NCBI GenBank assembly: GCA_009761415.1
Contig: QUOL01000026.1
Coordinates: 221,612-285,611, forward strand
Origin: Sarcomyxa edulis
Lineage: Eukaryota > Basidiomycota > Agaricomycetes > Agaricales > Mycenaceae
Length of the DNA stretch: 64,000 nucleotides
Reading direction: 5' to 3'
In this document: positions 36,535 to 48,881 of the stretch, piece by piece
Layout: each line of letters starts with the position of its first letter
Position numbering within the stretch: the first letter of the stretch is position 1
Notes under the pieces: model-generated
Database searches by the model: none
What the model was told of the DNA's origin: nothing
Seen by the model: the letters and a program-made list of their open reading frames with translations, nothing else
Made by a program: the position numbers and the translations under genes

Positions 36535-38028
36535 TTATGAAGCGCCTTCGGGTGCCCTGCTTCCCAATGAGTCATACTTGCTACCGCTGTACATGGGTGT
36601 TTGCCCTGAAGATGTGTAGGGCATCGTGGGCATGGCGTCGAGGTGTAGGTTTGATCGTGAGCGTGCGAGCACTTCAGAAGCGACGTCTGGTCCGTATTGT
36701 TCTGCTAGTTGGCTGTAGGATGGAGTTAGTGAAAAGAAGGAAGACATGGTGGAGGGACATACTTGGCGTAATTGTCCATGATGACGGCCATGCTGTTCGT
36801 GCTGAGACGATAAGCCTTAGGCATCATTCCTTTACCGAATCGGTACGTGACGTGATTGGAGCATAGCAGCCCGGCGACAATAACGAAGATGTGGAGGGGG
36901 ACAAGGGCGAAGGAGACGGTGTACCATCGCTCCAGGACAAGTTTTTCAAAGTCGAGATAGGGCTTTTTGCAGCCAGGGAGGATACTGCGGGAATAACAAG
37001 TCTGGGAAACGGTGGCTTCAATGAACGGGCTAAAGTACCCGCAGCAACCCAGCTGATTTTGAATACGGAGACGACCTTCGGCACCTAAATCCTGAGACCA
37101 TTCTGCATTGATTTTCCCCTCGAGGTTGAACGCGCGACGTTTATAGCTGAGATAGCCGGGGATGACCAAGAGTCCGAAAACAATCCAGAGGAAGAAAGTG
37201 TAGACGGCGAGGAAAGACCTGTTGTTGAGGAGGAGTCCGGCCCAGCCGATGAGGGAAGTGACGAGGCCAAAGGATGCGGCGATAGTAGACGTGATGAGTT
37301 CCCCGCGATTGCCAACTCGGACGACGTCGGCGTGGTTCCAGACGTTGAACCAAGTCAGAAGACAAAAGATGAGCGATACGAGAGTGTAAATCGAGAGCTG
37401 TCAGCGCCCATTTCTGTAAATATTTTTCCGCAGTCATATTTTTCGAGTCGGACACTCACCAAGAGATTTGCAATGAAAAGAATCCATTTGAACCTGGTCC
37501 AACGTAGTTTTCCCTTTGAACGACCTCCGCCACCTAACCAGCCACTTGTGACACCGTCGTAGTCTTCGTCGTGCTGACCTGGCATACGTGCCTCACCGCT
37601 TCTGAAAGCCTCGACTCCACCACCCCGCTTTGGAACTATGGGATCTACACCCTTCCCCTTTCGTTTTCGAGGGCCACCAGGCGAAAGCAAGGTGCTTGAG
37701 AACTTGGATGGAAGGTAATTGACGCTAAGAGATACACTGCTGGCATCGCGTTCTCGCAACGGGGATTCACCGCGTGAGTTTATTGATGATTGTGAGCTTC
37801 CTGAGCCTACTCCTGATGCGAAGGGTACGTTTGGTGGTTCGAGAGGAGAGTGCATTCCAGCCAAAATATGTTGAGTAGAACCTGCCTGAGATAGAGTCGA
37901 GTTTGCGTGAGAAGCAGTTGATGTCCGTCTAGATGCAGGGCTGTCATATGGGGAACGATCATCAGCGCTCAAGTCTTTTGGGCAGCGTTTTACACTCAAA
38001 AACGAGAAACTTACTCTGAAAAGTCCAT
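36535..38028 (-). CDS. TSP2: Tetraspanin Tsp2
   Basis: Exons 38015-38028, 37460-37967, 36763-37397 and 36535-36712 give 445 codons (444 aa). The first exon is only 14 nt (MDFS plus two bases); the following 47-nt intron ends in TTGAG. A Ser/Pro-rich cytoplasmic N-terminus of about 155 residues precedes four membrane segments near 163-190, 205-232, 235-256 and 332-354. The large extracellular loop carries the CCG motif at residues 292-294 (QLGCCGYFSP) and further cysteines in TCYSRSILPGCK. The length and long N-terminus fit basidiomycete Tsp2 proteins, which organise plasma-membrane complexes and are linked to development and virulence in other fungi. All features are present. Confidence 0.92.
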
Positions 38029-38428
38029 CTACAATTCGAGAGGAGGACGACGTTGGGGTGCGAGTTGAGAAATAAGGATTATATCAAAATAAAATATTAA
38101 ATTGTCGGTCGTCACGGCCACGTACCACGCGAATGGCCGGCCGAGCTGGGCTTGAACTCGGCGTAGAAGCGGGGGTCGATGCCCGGGATGTCGTCGCCGT
38201 CGCCGTCGAACGACCTCGACGATGAGCAGCAGCGCCAGTAGTGTCCAGATAGGTAGACCATACTCGCTGCATTATTACAATTGATATAGTACACAATCAA
38301 GGAGAATCTTGCCCAGGAATCTCACAGATGCGAATATGTCCCACATGATCGCAACAATCGCAACCGACGTGAGTCTCGCAAAAGAAACAGGAAAATCCGC
38401 TTTGCCATTCATGCTAACAATACTCCAT

Positions 38429-41239
38429 TCAGCCACCTCTCTGGGCAAGCTCTGTAACAACAACGAATAATTGACGGTTCACTTCTGCTTGCTTCGTTGC
38501 ACGCGCATCATCTCCAGCTCTTCTGTGGAGTTCTATGAAGAAGATAAGCAACAACCACGGTAAAAAAATTGTGAATACACCCACCTAAGAATCGTTCACC
38601 CACCCACAACCTCAACACCGCATTCCCTACTGAATCACCACCGGCTTTCTTCGGCTTTTTGGTCGCGGATGCACCAAGTCCAGCCGCTAATTGTTCAGAA
38701 GCCGTCAACATGGTCTGCGCGTGTTCTTTAGAAGTATGGAAGTAGTGTGATGCAATGAGTGCGAGGACAAGGGCACGAAGGTGATTATCTTGTGATTTAC
38801 TGGCGTAGTCCAGTGCTTGCTTCAATTGATGTCTGGCATAACAGCATCAGTGGGTGTCTATGTATGACCGATATAAACGCGAACGAACTTGGCTTTGAGT
38901 ATTTCTTTTGTCAACCCCGCTGCGATGACCTTCCCCACAGCTTCCAGTGTCCCTCCCATGCCTTGACACCTCTTCGCAACTTCCATTCCCATGCTCTCCA
39001 TATCAAGCTGTTCCTTGTGCTCAGAGACACGTTCTCGTAGACCGAGATGAATAGCGACTTCGCCCGCTTTAGCAGCAACATTGATGAAGTCACTACCCTG
39101 CGCCAAGGATGCAGCGACACGGTAACACTGTAGCGCTTTGCTGGTTTGACCAAGAGCATGCGCGAGATGTCCGTGATGCAGCGTTATCATGGGGGCGTAC
39201 GATTCAAAGAGCGAGTATGTGCGGGTATGGGCTATTAAATCGGCCAGGTGCTGTTTTGAAATCAGTTTGCAGTAGGTCAAAATTCAGGGTGACGACATAC
39301 CCCTTCGGCAGCGTCGAACTCGCTTCGCAAAATCGTCACCTGTAGGAAACGCGTAAGCCCGAGGTATGTCTCAAACAAGCAGCCACCTACCCCGACGAGT
39401 TCGCTCAACAAATCCGCCTTGATTTTCGCCATTCGATCCTCCTCTTCTTGGAGTTCTGCTAGACCAGCCCATGCAGGTACTAGTAGCAACGTCAGCCAAA
39501 ATACCCAAAACACCGGTCAGAGACGAACATTTAATTTCTCTAGGCGCCTCCCTTTCCCAGGAAAGCAGGCCCTCGACGGCGAATAGTTTCCTCTTTGGTT
39601 TCCTCCCCACCGCGTCCCTTTTCGCCGTACTGCTCACCAAGAACGCGAGGAGGTAAAGGATGCGGGGTGGGGTCGTTTGGATCTGCAAGGGTGGGCCTTG
39701 CGTAAAAGGAACCTAAAAGGTGATAAGTCTAGAGTCCCCCATCGGTCAATATCGAAACGCGTACCTCGACAATACCAGAAGCGTCTTTATCTACTTTCCC
39801 AGAATCTAGTAACATGTGGAGATGCGCGAGACGAGGCATGGATTCGGCGGAGACACCACTGTAGGTATGGAACAACACCCCGATGATCAGAGTATGGGCT
39901 AACATGGCGAGATTGAATTGATCCGTGAACTCCGGAAGTGGCGCGGGTATCGCACCCCCAGAAGAAGTACGAGCAATTGGAGTGGCGTTTAGATCAGATG
40001 CAGTGGTTTGAACAGAGTAATCGAGTTCGAGAGCTTCTTCAGCCGTCTGTAATGCTACACCGACTTGATTCCACATCCCCGCAGACACAAGGATGCGAAG
40101 TCGGAGTATATATGTGAGGAGCGTGACGAGTGGGTGGGCATTGGCGAGGGACAACGTGTGTAGGTCTTCTACTGCAGAGAGAGCGGCCTGTGGGCTGGGA
40201 TCATTGATGAGATGCGATATGAGAGCGAGGTGTGCATTATATATGATGTGAGGTGGGTCGGAGGGTATGAATGTAGTAAGCAGGCGACGAAGAATGGTTC
40301 GTGCGTATTTCGTACTGTGCTGCCATTGAGAGAGATTTGCGCTGAGGATGATCAAGTGCGGTCTGTAAGCGCGCAGTGAGGGGTGCTGTGAATGGAAAAT
40401 TAGATCAAGTAGCTGGGTGGAGATGACGACTTACCTTCTGTGCTATGAGGAGCTGAAAAGGATGTTTGTCAGCCTAATGCTCAGATACGAAACAGCGATG
40501 GAAGATGGCTTTCGAGGCCCATATTCAGAATGAAATACACATGGCTTGCATCTGCCCTTCGCATCAAGCAAAAAAACGGCTAAGCAAAGCTAGATTCGGA
40601 GAAACACTTTACTGTTTCCTCGTCAAAAGAGGTTCGAAAGCTGACTGATAGTCTGTCTCGACGCATATATATCAAGGCCAGTGTGTGCCTCTCGAAACGA
40701 CATGCGAACCACTTTAACTAGTACCAAGCAAGTCTGCTTTCCTAGTGGCGAAGGTATGTTTGACATCATATATGCGGATAAGAACTCACTGCTTTATCAG
40801 TTGCTGTCTCTACCTGCATGAATCGTTCAGTTCGACGTACGTACTCCTAGAGGAGAATGACGCGCACCTCGGCTTCAATACCTTGAGCCCATGCATGCTG
40901 ATTACTCTGACTGAACCCGCCGCCAATAACCTTCATTCCTACTTCAGCCAGCGCGGTCCATGCACGACATTCGATATCAGGAGTAAGACTGTTGAGAGTG
41001 AGACATTTGCGAAGAGCCAGAAGAGATGTACAAAGCGATTGAGCGTAACAACGATGATTTGGAGGATGAATGACAAGTGCGGGAAGAGTCACTAAGAGAA
41101 TTGAGGGTGGCAAAGGTTTCAATTTAGAGACTGCAAGAGTCGACGATGGCGATGGCGATGAGCTCTGATCCAGATCGACTTTCTGACGTTTGAGAGGTCT
41201 TGGATTTGTATCTTTTGACGAGGAACATCTGATCGACAT
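38429..41239 (-). CDS. MAU2: Cohesin-loading factor MAU2/Scc4
   Basis: Ten exons: 40868-41239, 40790-40813, 40435-40452, 39765-40385, 39529-39712, 39391-39458, 39301-39339, 38889-39250, 38585-38832, 38429-38532; 680 codons (679 aa). The alpha-helical TPR-like repeats carry the Mau2 family pattern: LLIAQKHPSLRAYRPHLIIL, GVSAESMPRLAHLHMLLDSG, then LIAHTRTYSLFESYAPMITL and a C-terminal TKQAEVNRQLF. Mau2 pairs with the Scc2/NIPBL subunit to load cohesin on chromatin in the nucleus. The start is the only in-frame Met after an upstream stop. The intron between the 24-nt and 18-nt exons is 337 nt, far longer than its neighbours. Confidence 0.9.
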
Positions 41240-41662
41240 GGCGGTAAGAGACAAGAGGCGGTCGTGGGAAATGTCGTCGACGTCGTACAGAACAGCGTCA
41301 AGACGAGCTCGTCGCGGTGGTCACAATGTGACTCGACGTGTGTATGTCACGCTGCCACTTTCCTCAACTTGTCCTCAACGGCAAACCAGCAGCAGATTTG
41401 AGCCATATTCTCTTCAGCACACCTATTACAAGGCTCAGAAGTGGTAATGGAGCGATTTAAATTGATCAGTCCAGTCTCTCCAGCGTGTTATCAGTAGCAC
41501 CACGCCGAGTCCAGGAGCTTACAGACGTCAACGCCTCAAGTGGAGTCAACGTGGGATCGTATTTTGGTACAATGGTGAACAAGTCAAGTAGTTACAGATA
41601 AGAATAAAAGTAAAGCCTAGTACATAAGTAGTAGCACCGTCTTCGCGCCGAGTGGTAATCAA

Positions 41663-44600
41663 TTATTTCGAATGCCCTTTGAACAGTTTAGATACGGAGA
41701 CGCGAATTGCACGGACGTGCTGTTTCAATTGTCGACAGATCTGCGAGAGCCTGATAGGCCGGCCTTTTGTATTTGTAGGTTCGGGTGCAGTGCTAGCATT
41801 GGGGGTAACGATGAGATATCTTCCAGAAGGATTGTTCGAGCTTGAGCTTGAAATGAGGTCAGTCGACAGGTGAGGAAGGTGTGGTAAGCTCCGTCGTCGG
41901 GATGTAGCTTGGTAGTCACGCTCCTCACGTATGACCGGAACGGATTCCCAGGAGCCACGACGGAGAGTGAGACGTGAATCTCTGGGTCCTAAGGGCGTCC
42001 ATTCAGGATTATAAACGCGATGGGGAGGATCAGACATACGATGATCATGCGTACACGTACGATCAGACCTGGCATCGTTGGGCTGTATTGATTGATCACG
42101 CGTTAAAGGAGCAGGAGAGGTGCATGGTTTCAAAAACCCGATGGATCGAGAGCTCATTGGAGACGCGTTCGGTGTGTTTCGCCCTCGTTGTAGAGCGGTT
42201 CGTCCTAAACGAGAGATGAGATCATGAATCATCTCGGAATGCTCTGGAAAACGCGTGTTCAGTCTGGACAAAAGGTACAAGAACGGGATTGACACACGAT
42301 CGAATTCAGCATTATCTTCACGCTTTACATTCCTGCGTTCTGGTTCAGGAGTAATTGCATATGAAGTCGCCATCTGGAGGCTTTCACGAGGCAGATCATA
42401 CAGCGATCTTTGCACGTAGCGAGAATTAGTTCTCCACGGTAATGTTTCCTCGTGTCTCCCGACGTCAGCTTGCAGCTCCCTGGAATTCAGGCAATAAGCG
42501 CCGCGGGCTGGTAAAAGCATCGTTTTAGTAGAGATCAACTACACACACGATATGTCTTACGATAGAATTCAGCGCTATAGCTACGCTTCATCCGAATTTC
42601 CCTTGAAGAAATTGGATGTGCTTCCAGTCCGGCATTGTTACGCTGCAGAAGACTGGGTTCTGATTCAATGCTATTGGCCGCAGAGCTCGGCGTCCTAGAA
42701 AATGAAGGGCTTGGCTGAGACGAGACGTGTCGGACATCGCGGTATTCAGATCCATATGGATCTTCAGTCTCGTCGTCTTGATTCAGGATATGACCCACAT
42801 CTACTGGACTTCCTCGAGAATATACGACATAATTCTCTGGGTCTTCTGCAATCCTTTGGTCATCACAAATAGCAATCAGATTACAAGAACTTGACCTACG
42901 ATAGGCCTCACGGTCAAGCTGGGTGCTGTCTAGTTGACGGTGTGCCTGCTCAGCGACAGACATAGGATCCAATATCGAGGGATGTTCAGGTATTTTCTGG
43001 CTCGGAATGTCTTGATCCAACCTTTCCAACTCTTTACTCAAGAACTGGCGGACTTGTTCGGGGCCAGGGCGCTCTTCGGGTGTCTTTGCCCAGCACTTCT
43101 GGATGAAGTCCCAATACATGTCGTTCAGCATCGAAGCTTCCGGTTCTTGAGGTCGAACAGGACGTGTCCCTTTATACACTGCGACAATGACCTGGAAGTC
43201 GTCCTTAGGGTAGTAAGGAATTTTTCCAGATAATGTCTGTCAAAAGATATCAGCCAGGGTCCGTTGACAGTCGTTCACAACGGACCTGAAGAATTAGGCT
43301 GCCAAGAGAGTATACATCACTAAATCTAGTCGTTGTCGATTTGCCTTGACTATAGTCTTCACTGTAAACTTCTGGTGCACTCCATCGAAGGGTTCCGCGT
43401 ATACTCGAAGCCAGATACGATGTTCCCAGGAATTCCGGCACGATGATGGACAACCCAAAATCACTTAGAAGAGCGTTCCCGTTCCTATCGATGAGGATGT
43501 TGGCCTGTAAACTTGACCGTTATTGCTGATCCATTGGACATCAAAATGATATGCATACCCCACTCAAGTCCCCATGTATGACGTCGCGTGAATGCACTGG
43601 GTTACATATTCTTTTAGTCAACGGGTTTTTGGCGCGTAGACCAGAAATACTGACGGTAGACCAAGCCAGTGCTGGCACCACGCAGCTACAGCCATATCCC
43701 GCAGATTAACCAGATTGGAGATAAGCAGTTGAAAAGTGGCGCTCACGATTTCGAGTCGTTCAGACAAAGGAAGACCTTGCCCACGATTCTCGAGGTAAGT
43801 ATTGAGGTTTCCGTTTTCGGCCCACGGAGAGACTAAAGATGGATATGATCCAAACCCCGATGTTGTCCCGAGGAGCTCAAGGACATTCTCGTGGCGCAGA
43901 CTGCGCCAAACGAGCACCTCTCGACGCAATTTCTGCAAAGGCATACTTGAAAGTCAATTCATATGAGTACAATTCAGGGTTCGAGATTACCTTGGCGATT
44001 CTTTTCCATTCTTTTTGAGTGTTCGGATTAAGGCGAATAACCTTGATAGCAACCTATGATTTCGAATGTAAGAAACTGACGCAGTGAATGTCAGACTCTA
44101 AATGCACACGAGCCTTGAGAGTTTCTGATCCAGAGCGCCATTTACCTTCATAGACGTCACCGAACGCGCCCTGAGCAACAGGATATTCACTTCGTTCGAC
44201 GATGTGACCCATACTGTGTTCCTCTAAATCGAGACCCGTAGAAAGGTTGTCACGATTGAATGGCAGTAAAGCAGCGATTTGTCTGTGCGATAAGTCCGCC
44301 TCGCGAGTATTCTCAGAATTTTCTGGTGGTTTGAGAAGCGCTTGCTGAGCACAACTATCATCAAGATAGGGATCAAACTTACGATCGGGTTTATGCCTAA
44401 CCAGAGCGATGGAAGAGAAATCGGCCCTCCATAATGCATATTCCTGTCGTATAGACTCTGCTCCCTGAACCGAATGTGAAGCTTGAGTAGCCGTGTCTGG
44501 GTCTTTCTTTACTCGGGACATCAATTCTGCATGCGGTATGAATGTACATACCATAGATTCCGGCAATGTCTGCGCTATTGATACGCCTTGATGAAGTATT

Positions 44601-45051
44601 TCGTGATCGAATGGGATAAAAGGTCCTATCTGTACGTCCAATTATCAGTGCTCATAATTAGGCTTGGGGAACCAGACATACAATAGGCCTGACGATCGTA
44701 ATCGATGTTATTGCTACGTACTCGATGAATGGGAACGGGCGCTAGTCGCATTCAGAGTGGGATATGTATGATCGAGAGAATTGGAACACGCATACCAAAG
44801 TCCTCGTTGACACCATCTGAGTAAGAAGTATGGTTTTGAAAAGACTCGCCATAACCCAAAATTGAGCCTCCGAGTCGGGTGTCGTCATATAGGCCAAGGG
44901 AATCATTCGAGTCTACGGTGGGTTTCCAATGATTCTGGTTCCTGCCGCGGTCGACTCTTCCATCAACAAGGCGGGATACCTGAGTTCCCCGAACACTGTT
45001 TATCCAATTTTCACGGAAGTCATGAGAGGTTTTCAACAGCGGCCCCGACAT
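41663..45051 (-). CDS. TKL-like protein kinase B with long C-terminal tail
   Basis: Ten exons: 44796-45051, 44682-44713, 44108-44629, 43991-44053, 43747-43932, 43655-43685, 43559-43596, 43286-43504, 42561-43236, 41663-42507; 956 codons (955 aa). Residues 1-240 are polar and without a known domain. The glycine loop is GAFGDVYEG, the lysine VAIK 274, the catalytic aspartate 373 in VIHGDLSGAN, and DFG starts at 391. A tail of about 470 residues, rich in Ser/Arg/Pro, follows the kinase domain. Four core exons (63, 186, 31 and 38 nt) have exactly the lengths found in kinase A, so the two are paralogues. It is probably a cytoplasmic signalling kinase. No membrane segment is seen. Confidence 0.87.
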
Positions 45052-46078
45052 GATGACGGGGGATAGCGGGGAAATGGGGTGGTTCCTTAATTTCTGAGAG
45101 AAGACTCTTTGGTTTTATAACCCGGCGCTCATCAACTTCCGTACAGAACCTAAATCCGTGCTATATATGACTATCATCAATTGTGGGCGAAAATGTCGGA
45201 CTGACCACAGCCGAATACAAATCCAGAAGTCAAGATGCGATGCGACAGGAGTCTCGCATCCAAGAGGTATTCATCCGTTGTCCGTTGGTGTTGAAAATAT
45301 CAATTTATCTACAGGCGGTACTGGAGACGTCAGCATCACCAGGCACGCAGACAGATTGTTGATTCGACTCACAAATTATGCAATTTTCGCTCGATAGGAC
45401 TCAACAGCGACGCAGTTGTGCGAGCACTGTTCGAACGATTGCAATCTTACCACAGTGCAGACAATCCATCGTGAGATATAGTACCGACCCGTGCTTATGC
45501 CTTTAGGCGCCTAGATATGACCAGAATCCATGGCGTACAGTGATCGACCTTTCCTGTAGAGGAACGAGATACACATGGAAGGTCGACAAGAAAAGATCCG
45601 ACGACCCAAAAATTATCAGGATACGGGCCATGGGATCAAAACCTTGACGGACTCTAAAAAAACCATGAGTATGGAGATAGTATACCCCGAGAACGTTCGC
45701 ATTGCTACATCACCTTGTATTTCAAAAGCCATCCGTCGCACGTCTGGAGGGAATGGGTTCTGCTGGTGCAGCATGCATAGCGACGAAACGAGCCAACTAG
45801 TTGCTGGATTGAGTTCGAGTATTTCGTTGAGGCCGAAGAAGGATGATAAAGGGGTAAGTCGGGAAATAGAAGGGCGAAGAGTCCATCTTCGTCCACTTGA
45901 CCATCCTGCCATCCATCCTATGGCACAAGACAGTAAGATTAGCATTTTGCAACGTAGGGAAGGGATTCATTCACTCCGTTTTCTGCAAAGTGTCGCAAGG
46001 GGGGCATCTGGAAAAGTCTTTTTGACCTATAGAAACCGGCGTTCTAGATAGCAGTGTTGTTACTAACCGGTTAGATCC
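45052..46078. other. Upstream region of kinase B and unassigned DNA
   Basis: A 158-codon plus frame (45575-46051) and a 109-codon minus frame overlap; neither has a recognisable domain. The kinase B promoter should lie near 45060-45200. Confidence 0.45.
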
Positions 46079-46500
46079 GAATTGACTGACTTGGGTTGGA
46101 TGGGTTACAGCTAACAAGGAATCGATAGACTCGTTTTTGCGAAATTCCGCTCAGGAACTTTGTTTACGATAGGGTAGGGTACAAATAAACGACTCCATTC
46201 GGGCTTCTCAGAGAATGACTCAAGCTCAGCAACTCGGAGGAGAGCTTTGGTGCAAAGCATCAGGATAGCTCATGTTATGCTTGGATAAGATGTGTGCACT
46301 GTCAAGAGTATGTACGGACGGCTGGGTATGCCAGAAATTGCTGCTGCACTCCTCTCGGGACAGATCAGGACAGATCGATCTGGCCCAAAATGGTCTAGTT
46401 TTATTTGTACCCCACCCTATCGTAAACAAAGTTGCTGAGTGGAATTTCGTGAAAACAAGTCTATCGATTCCTTGTTAGCTGTATAACCGTCAGTCAATTC
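46079..46500. mobile_element. Foldback or MITE-like element with about 100-bp inverted arms
   Basis: Left arm 46079-46192 and right arm 46395-46500 are reverse complements, by eye roughly 90% identical apart from a 12-15 bp gap. Both start GAATTGACTGAC and share ACAGCTAACAAGGAATCGAT and TTTACGATAGGG. The core of about 200 bp is non-coding. I see no clear target-site duplication. It may be a non-autonomous DNA element; an unrelated inverted duplication is possible. Confidence 0.75.
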
Positions 46501-47180
46501 AAAGTTGCAAAAGTCGGGGGTTAGTAGGGTTAGTCGGAGTTGTCGGAGTTGCGTGACACACGGCCGGACTTTCCATTTTGAGACCGTAAATTTCATAACG
46601 ATAGTCTGCTACGACAGCCTGCCGCCTCAAGTCCGATGTCGCCGGCCAATGAGATTGTCTTTAGCACCGACTGAGTTGTGGCTGAGTTGGAATCTAGCGT
46701 AAATATACGACGTTGTCGCACCATGATATGGTTTTTGTAACGGGTTACGGGCACATACCCTACTACTATAGACTTACTCTTCAGTTCCTAGCATTAGCTA
46801 GGCTTACCTACATTTTTCGTTCCATATTCTTGAAGTGGCAGAGTTGTTTACAGTTATTTGGATCACAAGCTGTAGTTACCACATCTCTGTACTTCATAGA
46901 ATCTTATCTTCTACTACATCAAACAAACACCCCAATAAGCCTTTAGCATCTCATCTTGACTGATAGAGTATACTAGTGGGCTCGGGGCTACTTTGATATC
47001 CATTCCGCGTCTGCCAGGAGGTGTATAACCCTGCCTGGCATCCGCGATCCTCTTATCTCTTCTTATCTGATCGACTCTCAGTACTCAAAAGAGTACACCA
47101 TTCTACGCTCTTCCGACTCGCCAGTTTATTGTACGAAAAGGACTCAATAATCGACTCACCCTATTCCCAGGGTCGTTACA

Positions 47181-48158
47181 ATGGTGGACAAATCCGGACT
47201 TCGTTTCAACCTGGCCGGTCGCACGAGAGCCTTCTCTCCATCTAACATGGAGAACCCTATACTAGAATTGTGGTGCCAATATCACAAACCCTTTATCGAT
47301 GAGTTTTCAATATCTGATATTGTTCTCGGACTTTCCGAGCTCGCTTTGGCGGAATCCCGAGATACGGTGACTAATCTCGGAAATTTCACGCTTTCTCTAC
47401 ACCCTCTCCTGCTTGCAGAGGTGGAGGAAGTTCTCGACATCTTTCAACTCTTCCTAGACCAAGTCGCTTACCTCCTTTCGAGGCCGCGTATCGCTATCTA
47501 TCCTTATCCGATTATTCGATCCGTTTTCCGAAATGCAAACACCTTTCAAGATATTCAGACAGCCTGGGATATACTTGGACGGCGAATGCTGGCAGCAGAG
47601 GCTTGGTTCAAGCTTCGAGTCATACCTTTCTCACATCCCGTGGACGACCACGAGAGGTCGTGCAAACCCCAAAGCTTCGAGGCTCCCCGAAACACTGGCG
47701 CTCCAACTTCCCGGGTCACAGCAGGAAGGTCCAACACGCTCACGGATTGCCTGGGCGTGTCTTCTTGCAGACATACTTCACATGTCACGGATTGCCTGGC
47801 GTGTGAAGTACCGGAGATTGAAGATAAGCCAGCGTCTCAAGGCCTTGCGCACGTCACCTCAGCTGTCGCCGTACCAATACAAGCTACGTCGAATGCGCTA
47901 TCGCCCCTGCTATTAGGAACGCTAAAGTTTCCTCACGCGTCGCCGCCGATGCTCCTGCTTCAAGATCTTCCGCGATCGTCAAGACCGGAGGCAGAAGAGG
48001 GACAGGATCTGACTTGGAATTTGGCTTGCGATACCACGTCTCGTGGATTAGAATTAGTGGGATTCGACGACGGTAGCGAAGAGGTACGTAGCCTTTTTCC
48101 TCGAGGTGTTTACACAGTCGAGAGTTCGTTCGGACCTATGTTTCTTATCCGGGAATAG
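47181..48158 (+). CDS. Hypothetical 325-aa protein, subtelomere-adjacent
   Basis: A single uninterrupted frame starting MVDKSGLRFNLAGRTR. Residues 25-140 are helical and leucine-rich (DIVLGLSELALAESRD, LLLAEVEEVLDIFQLF, IQTAWDILGRRMLAAEAWFK); the rest is polar, with a repeated TDCL segment (LTDCLGVSSC, VTDCLACEVP). No family recognised. The layout is compatible with a retroelement gag-like protein, but there is no zinc knuckle. Its stop TAG lies inside a perfect palindrome and about 280 bp before telomere-type repeats. Confidence 0.5.
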   Translation: MVDKSGLRFNLAGRTRAFSPSNMENPILELWCQYHKPFIDEFSISDIVLGLSELALAESRDTVTNLGNFTLSLHPLLLAEVEEVLDIFQLFLDQVAYLLSRPRIAIYPYPIIRSVFRNANTFQDIQTAWDILGRRMLAAEAWFKLRVIPFSHPVDDHERSCKPQSFEAPRNTGAPTSRVTAGRSNTLTDCLGVSSCRHTSHVTDCLACEVPEIEDKPASQGLAHVTSAVAVPIQATSNALSPLLLGTLKFPHASPPMLLLQDLPRSSRPEAEEGQDLTWNLACDTTSRGLELVGFDDGSEEVRSLFPRGVYTVESSFGPMFLIRE

Positions 48159-48171
48159 GGCGCCCTATTCC
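48152..48171. repeat. Perfect 20-bp palindrome at the gene end
   Basis: GGAATAGGGC followed by GCCCTATTCC. It overlaps the stop codon of the 47181-48158 gene. GGAATAGGG is also the core of the following minisatellite. Confidence 0.9.
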
Positions 48172-48211
48172 ACTAACCCCGAGGTCATTTCAAGGCAAAA
48201 CGGACGAAAAA

Positions 48212-48291
48212 GGTGACGGAATAGGGTGTTTTGTGACGGAATAGGGTGTTCGGTCACGGAATAGGGCGTCCTGTGACGGAATAGGGCGTTC
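48212..48291 (+). repeat. Minisatellite, four 20-bp units
   Basis: Four consecutive units at 48212, 48232, 48252 and 48272, consensus TGTGACGGAATAGGGTGTTC with G/C and T/C variants. Confidence 0.93.
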
Positions 48292-48440
48292 TTTGACACA
48301 ACAGTAGGAGCCAGAGCATTTTCCAAATAAGACACTGGCTTGTTATTTGGAACATCCAAGAATGCAAAAGCGACTACCAAGACGTGTCTGAGAGAGACAA
48401 GTAAAAATCAGGGATCAAAGAGGGAACCAGAGCATTTTTC

Positions 48441-48517
48441 TTAGGGTTAGGGTTAGGGTTAGGGTTAGGATTAGTGGGGGTTAGGGTTAGGGTTAGGGTT
48501 AGGGTTAGGGTTAGGGT
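48441..48517 (+). repeat. Interstitial telomeric repeat, block 1
   Basis: A run of TTAGGG units with one interruption (GGATTAGTGGGGG near 48467-48480). TTAGGG is the usual telomere unit of Agaricomycetes. Confidence 0.95.
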
Positions 48518-48881
48518 GGTTCAGAAGTCTGCTCCTGTTGAGAGTAGTATGTAAAGGGAACTAAGTAGAAAACGAGGTCTTCTGGGGAAGAAGGCCTTTC
48601 AACTCGTTTCGCCTTTATAGGCTCGTCAGTTCTACTGTAGTAATATCTAATGTGTAATGTACGGAGAAATCAGTCAGCCGATTTCTAATAATATTGTGTC
48701 GTTATGGCGTGATATGGCGCGATCGACCATGTGATAGGTCAGTTGACGTTGTCATCCGTCGGATCATGGGAATATTTCTAAACTTAGCTGGCCTAGACTG
48801 GGTCTGGACCGTCTTGGCGTCCTTGGCGTCACGTGACCGGACCGGCTCCGGGGTGAAGACCTAAACACATGGTTAACCCCA

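Noticed and set aside
38084..38300. Separate small gene between Tsp2 and MAU2 (frames of 62-70 codons)
   Set aside because: Arg/Ser/Thr-rich frames without a join; Tsp2 has a good start at 38028, and this stretch fits its promoter and 5' leader.
45575..46051. 158-codon plus-strand frame
   Set aside because: No family signature and an overlapping minus-strand frame of similar quality.
48441..48517. Real chromosome end
   Set aside because: Sequence continues for 15 kb with genes, so the repeats are interstitial in this assembly.
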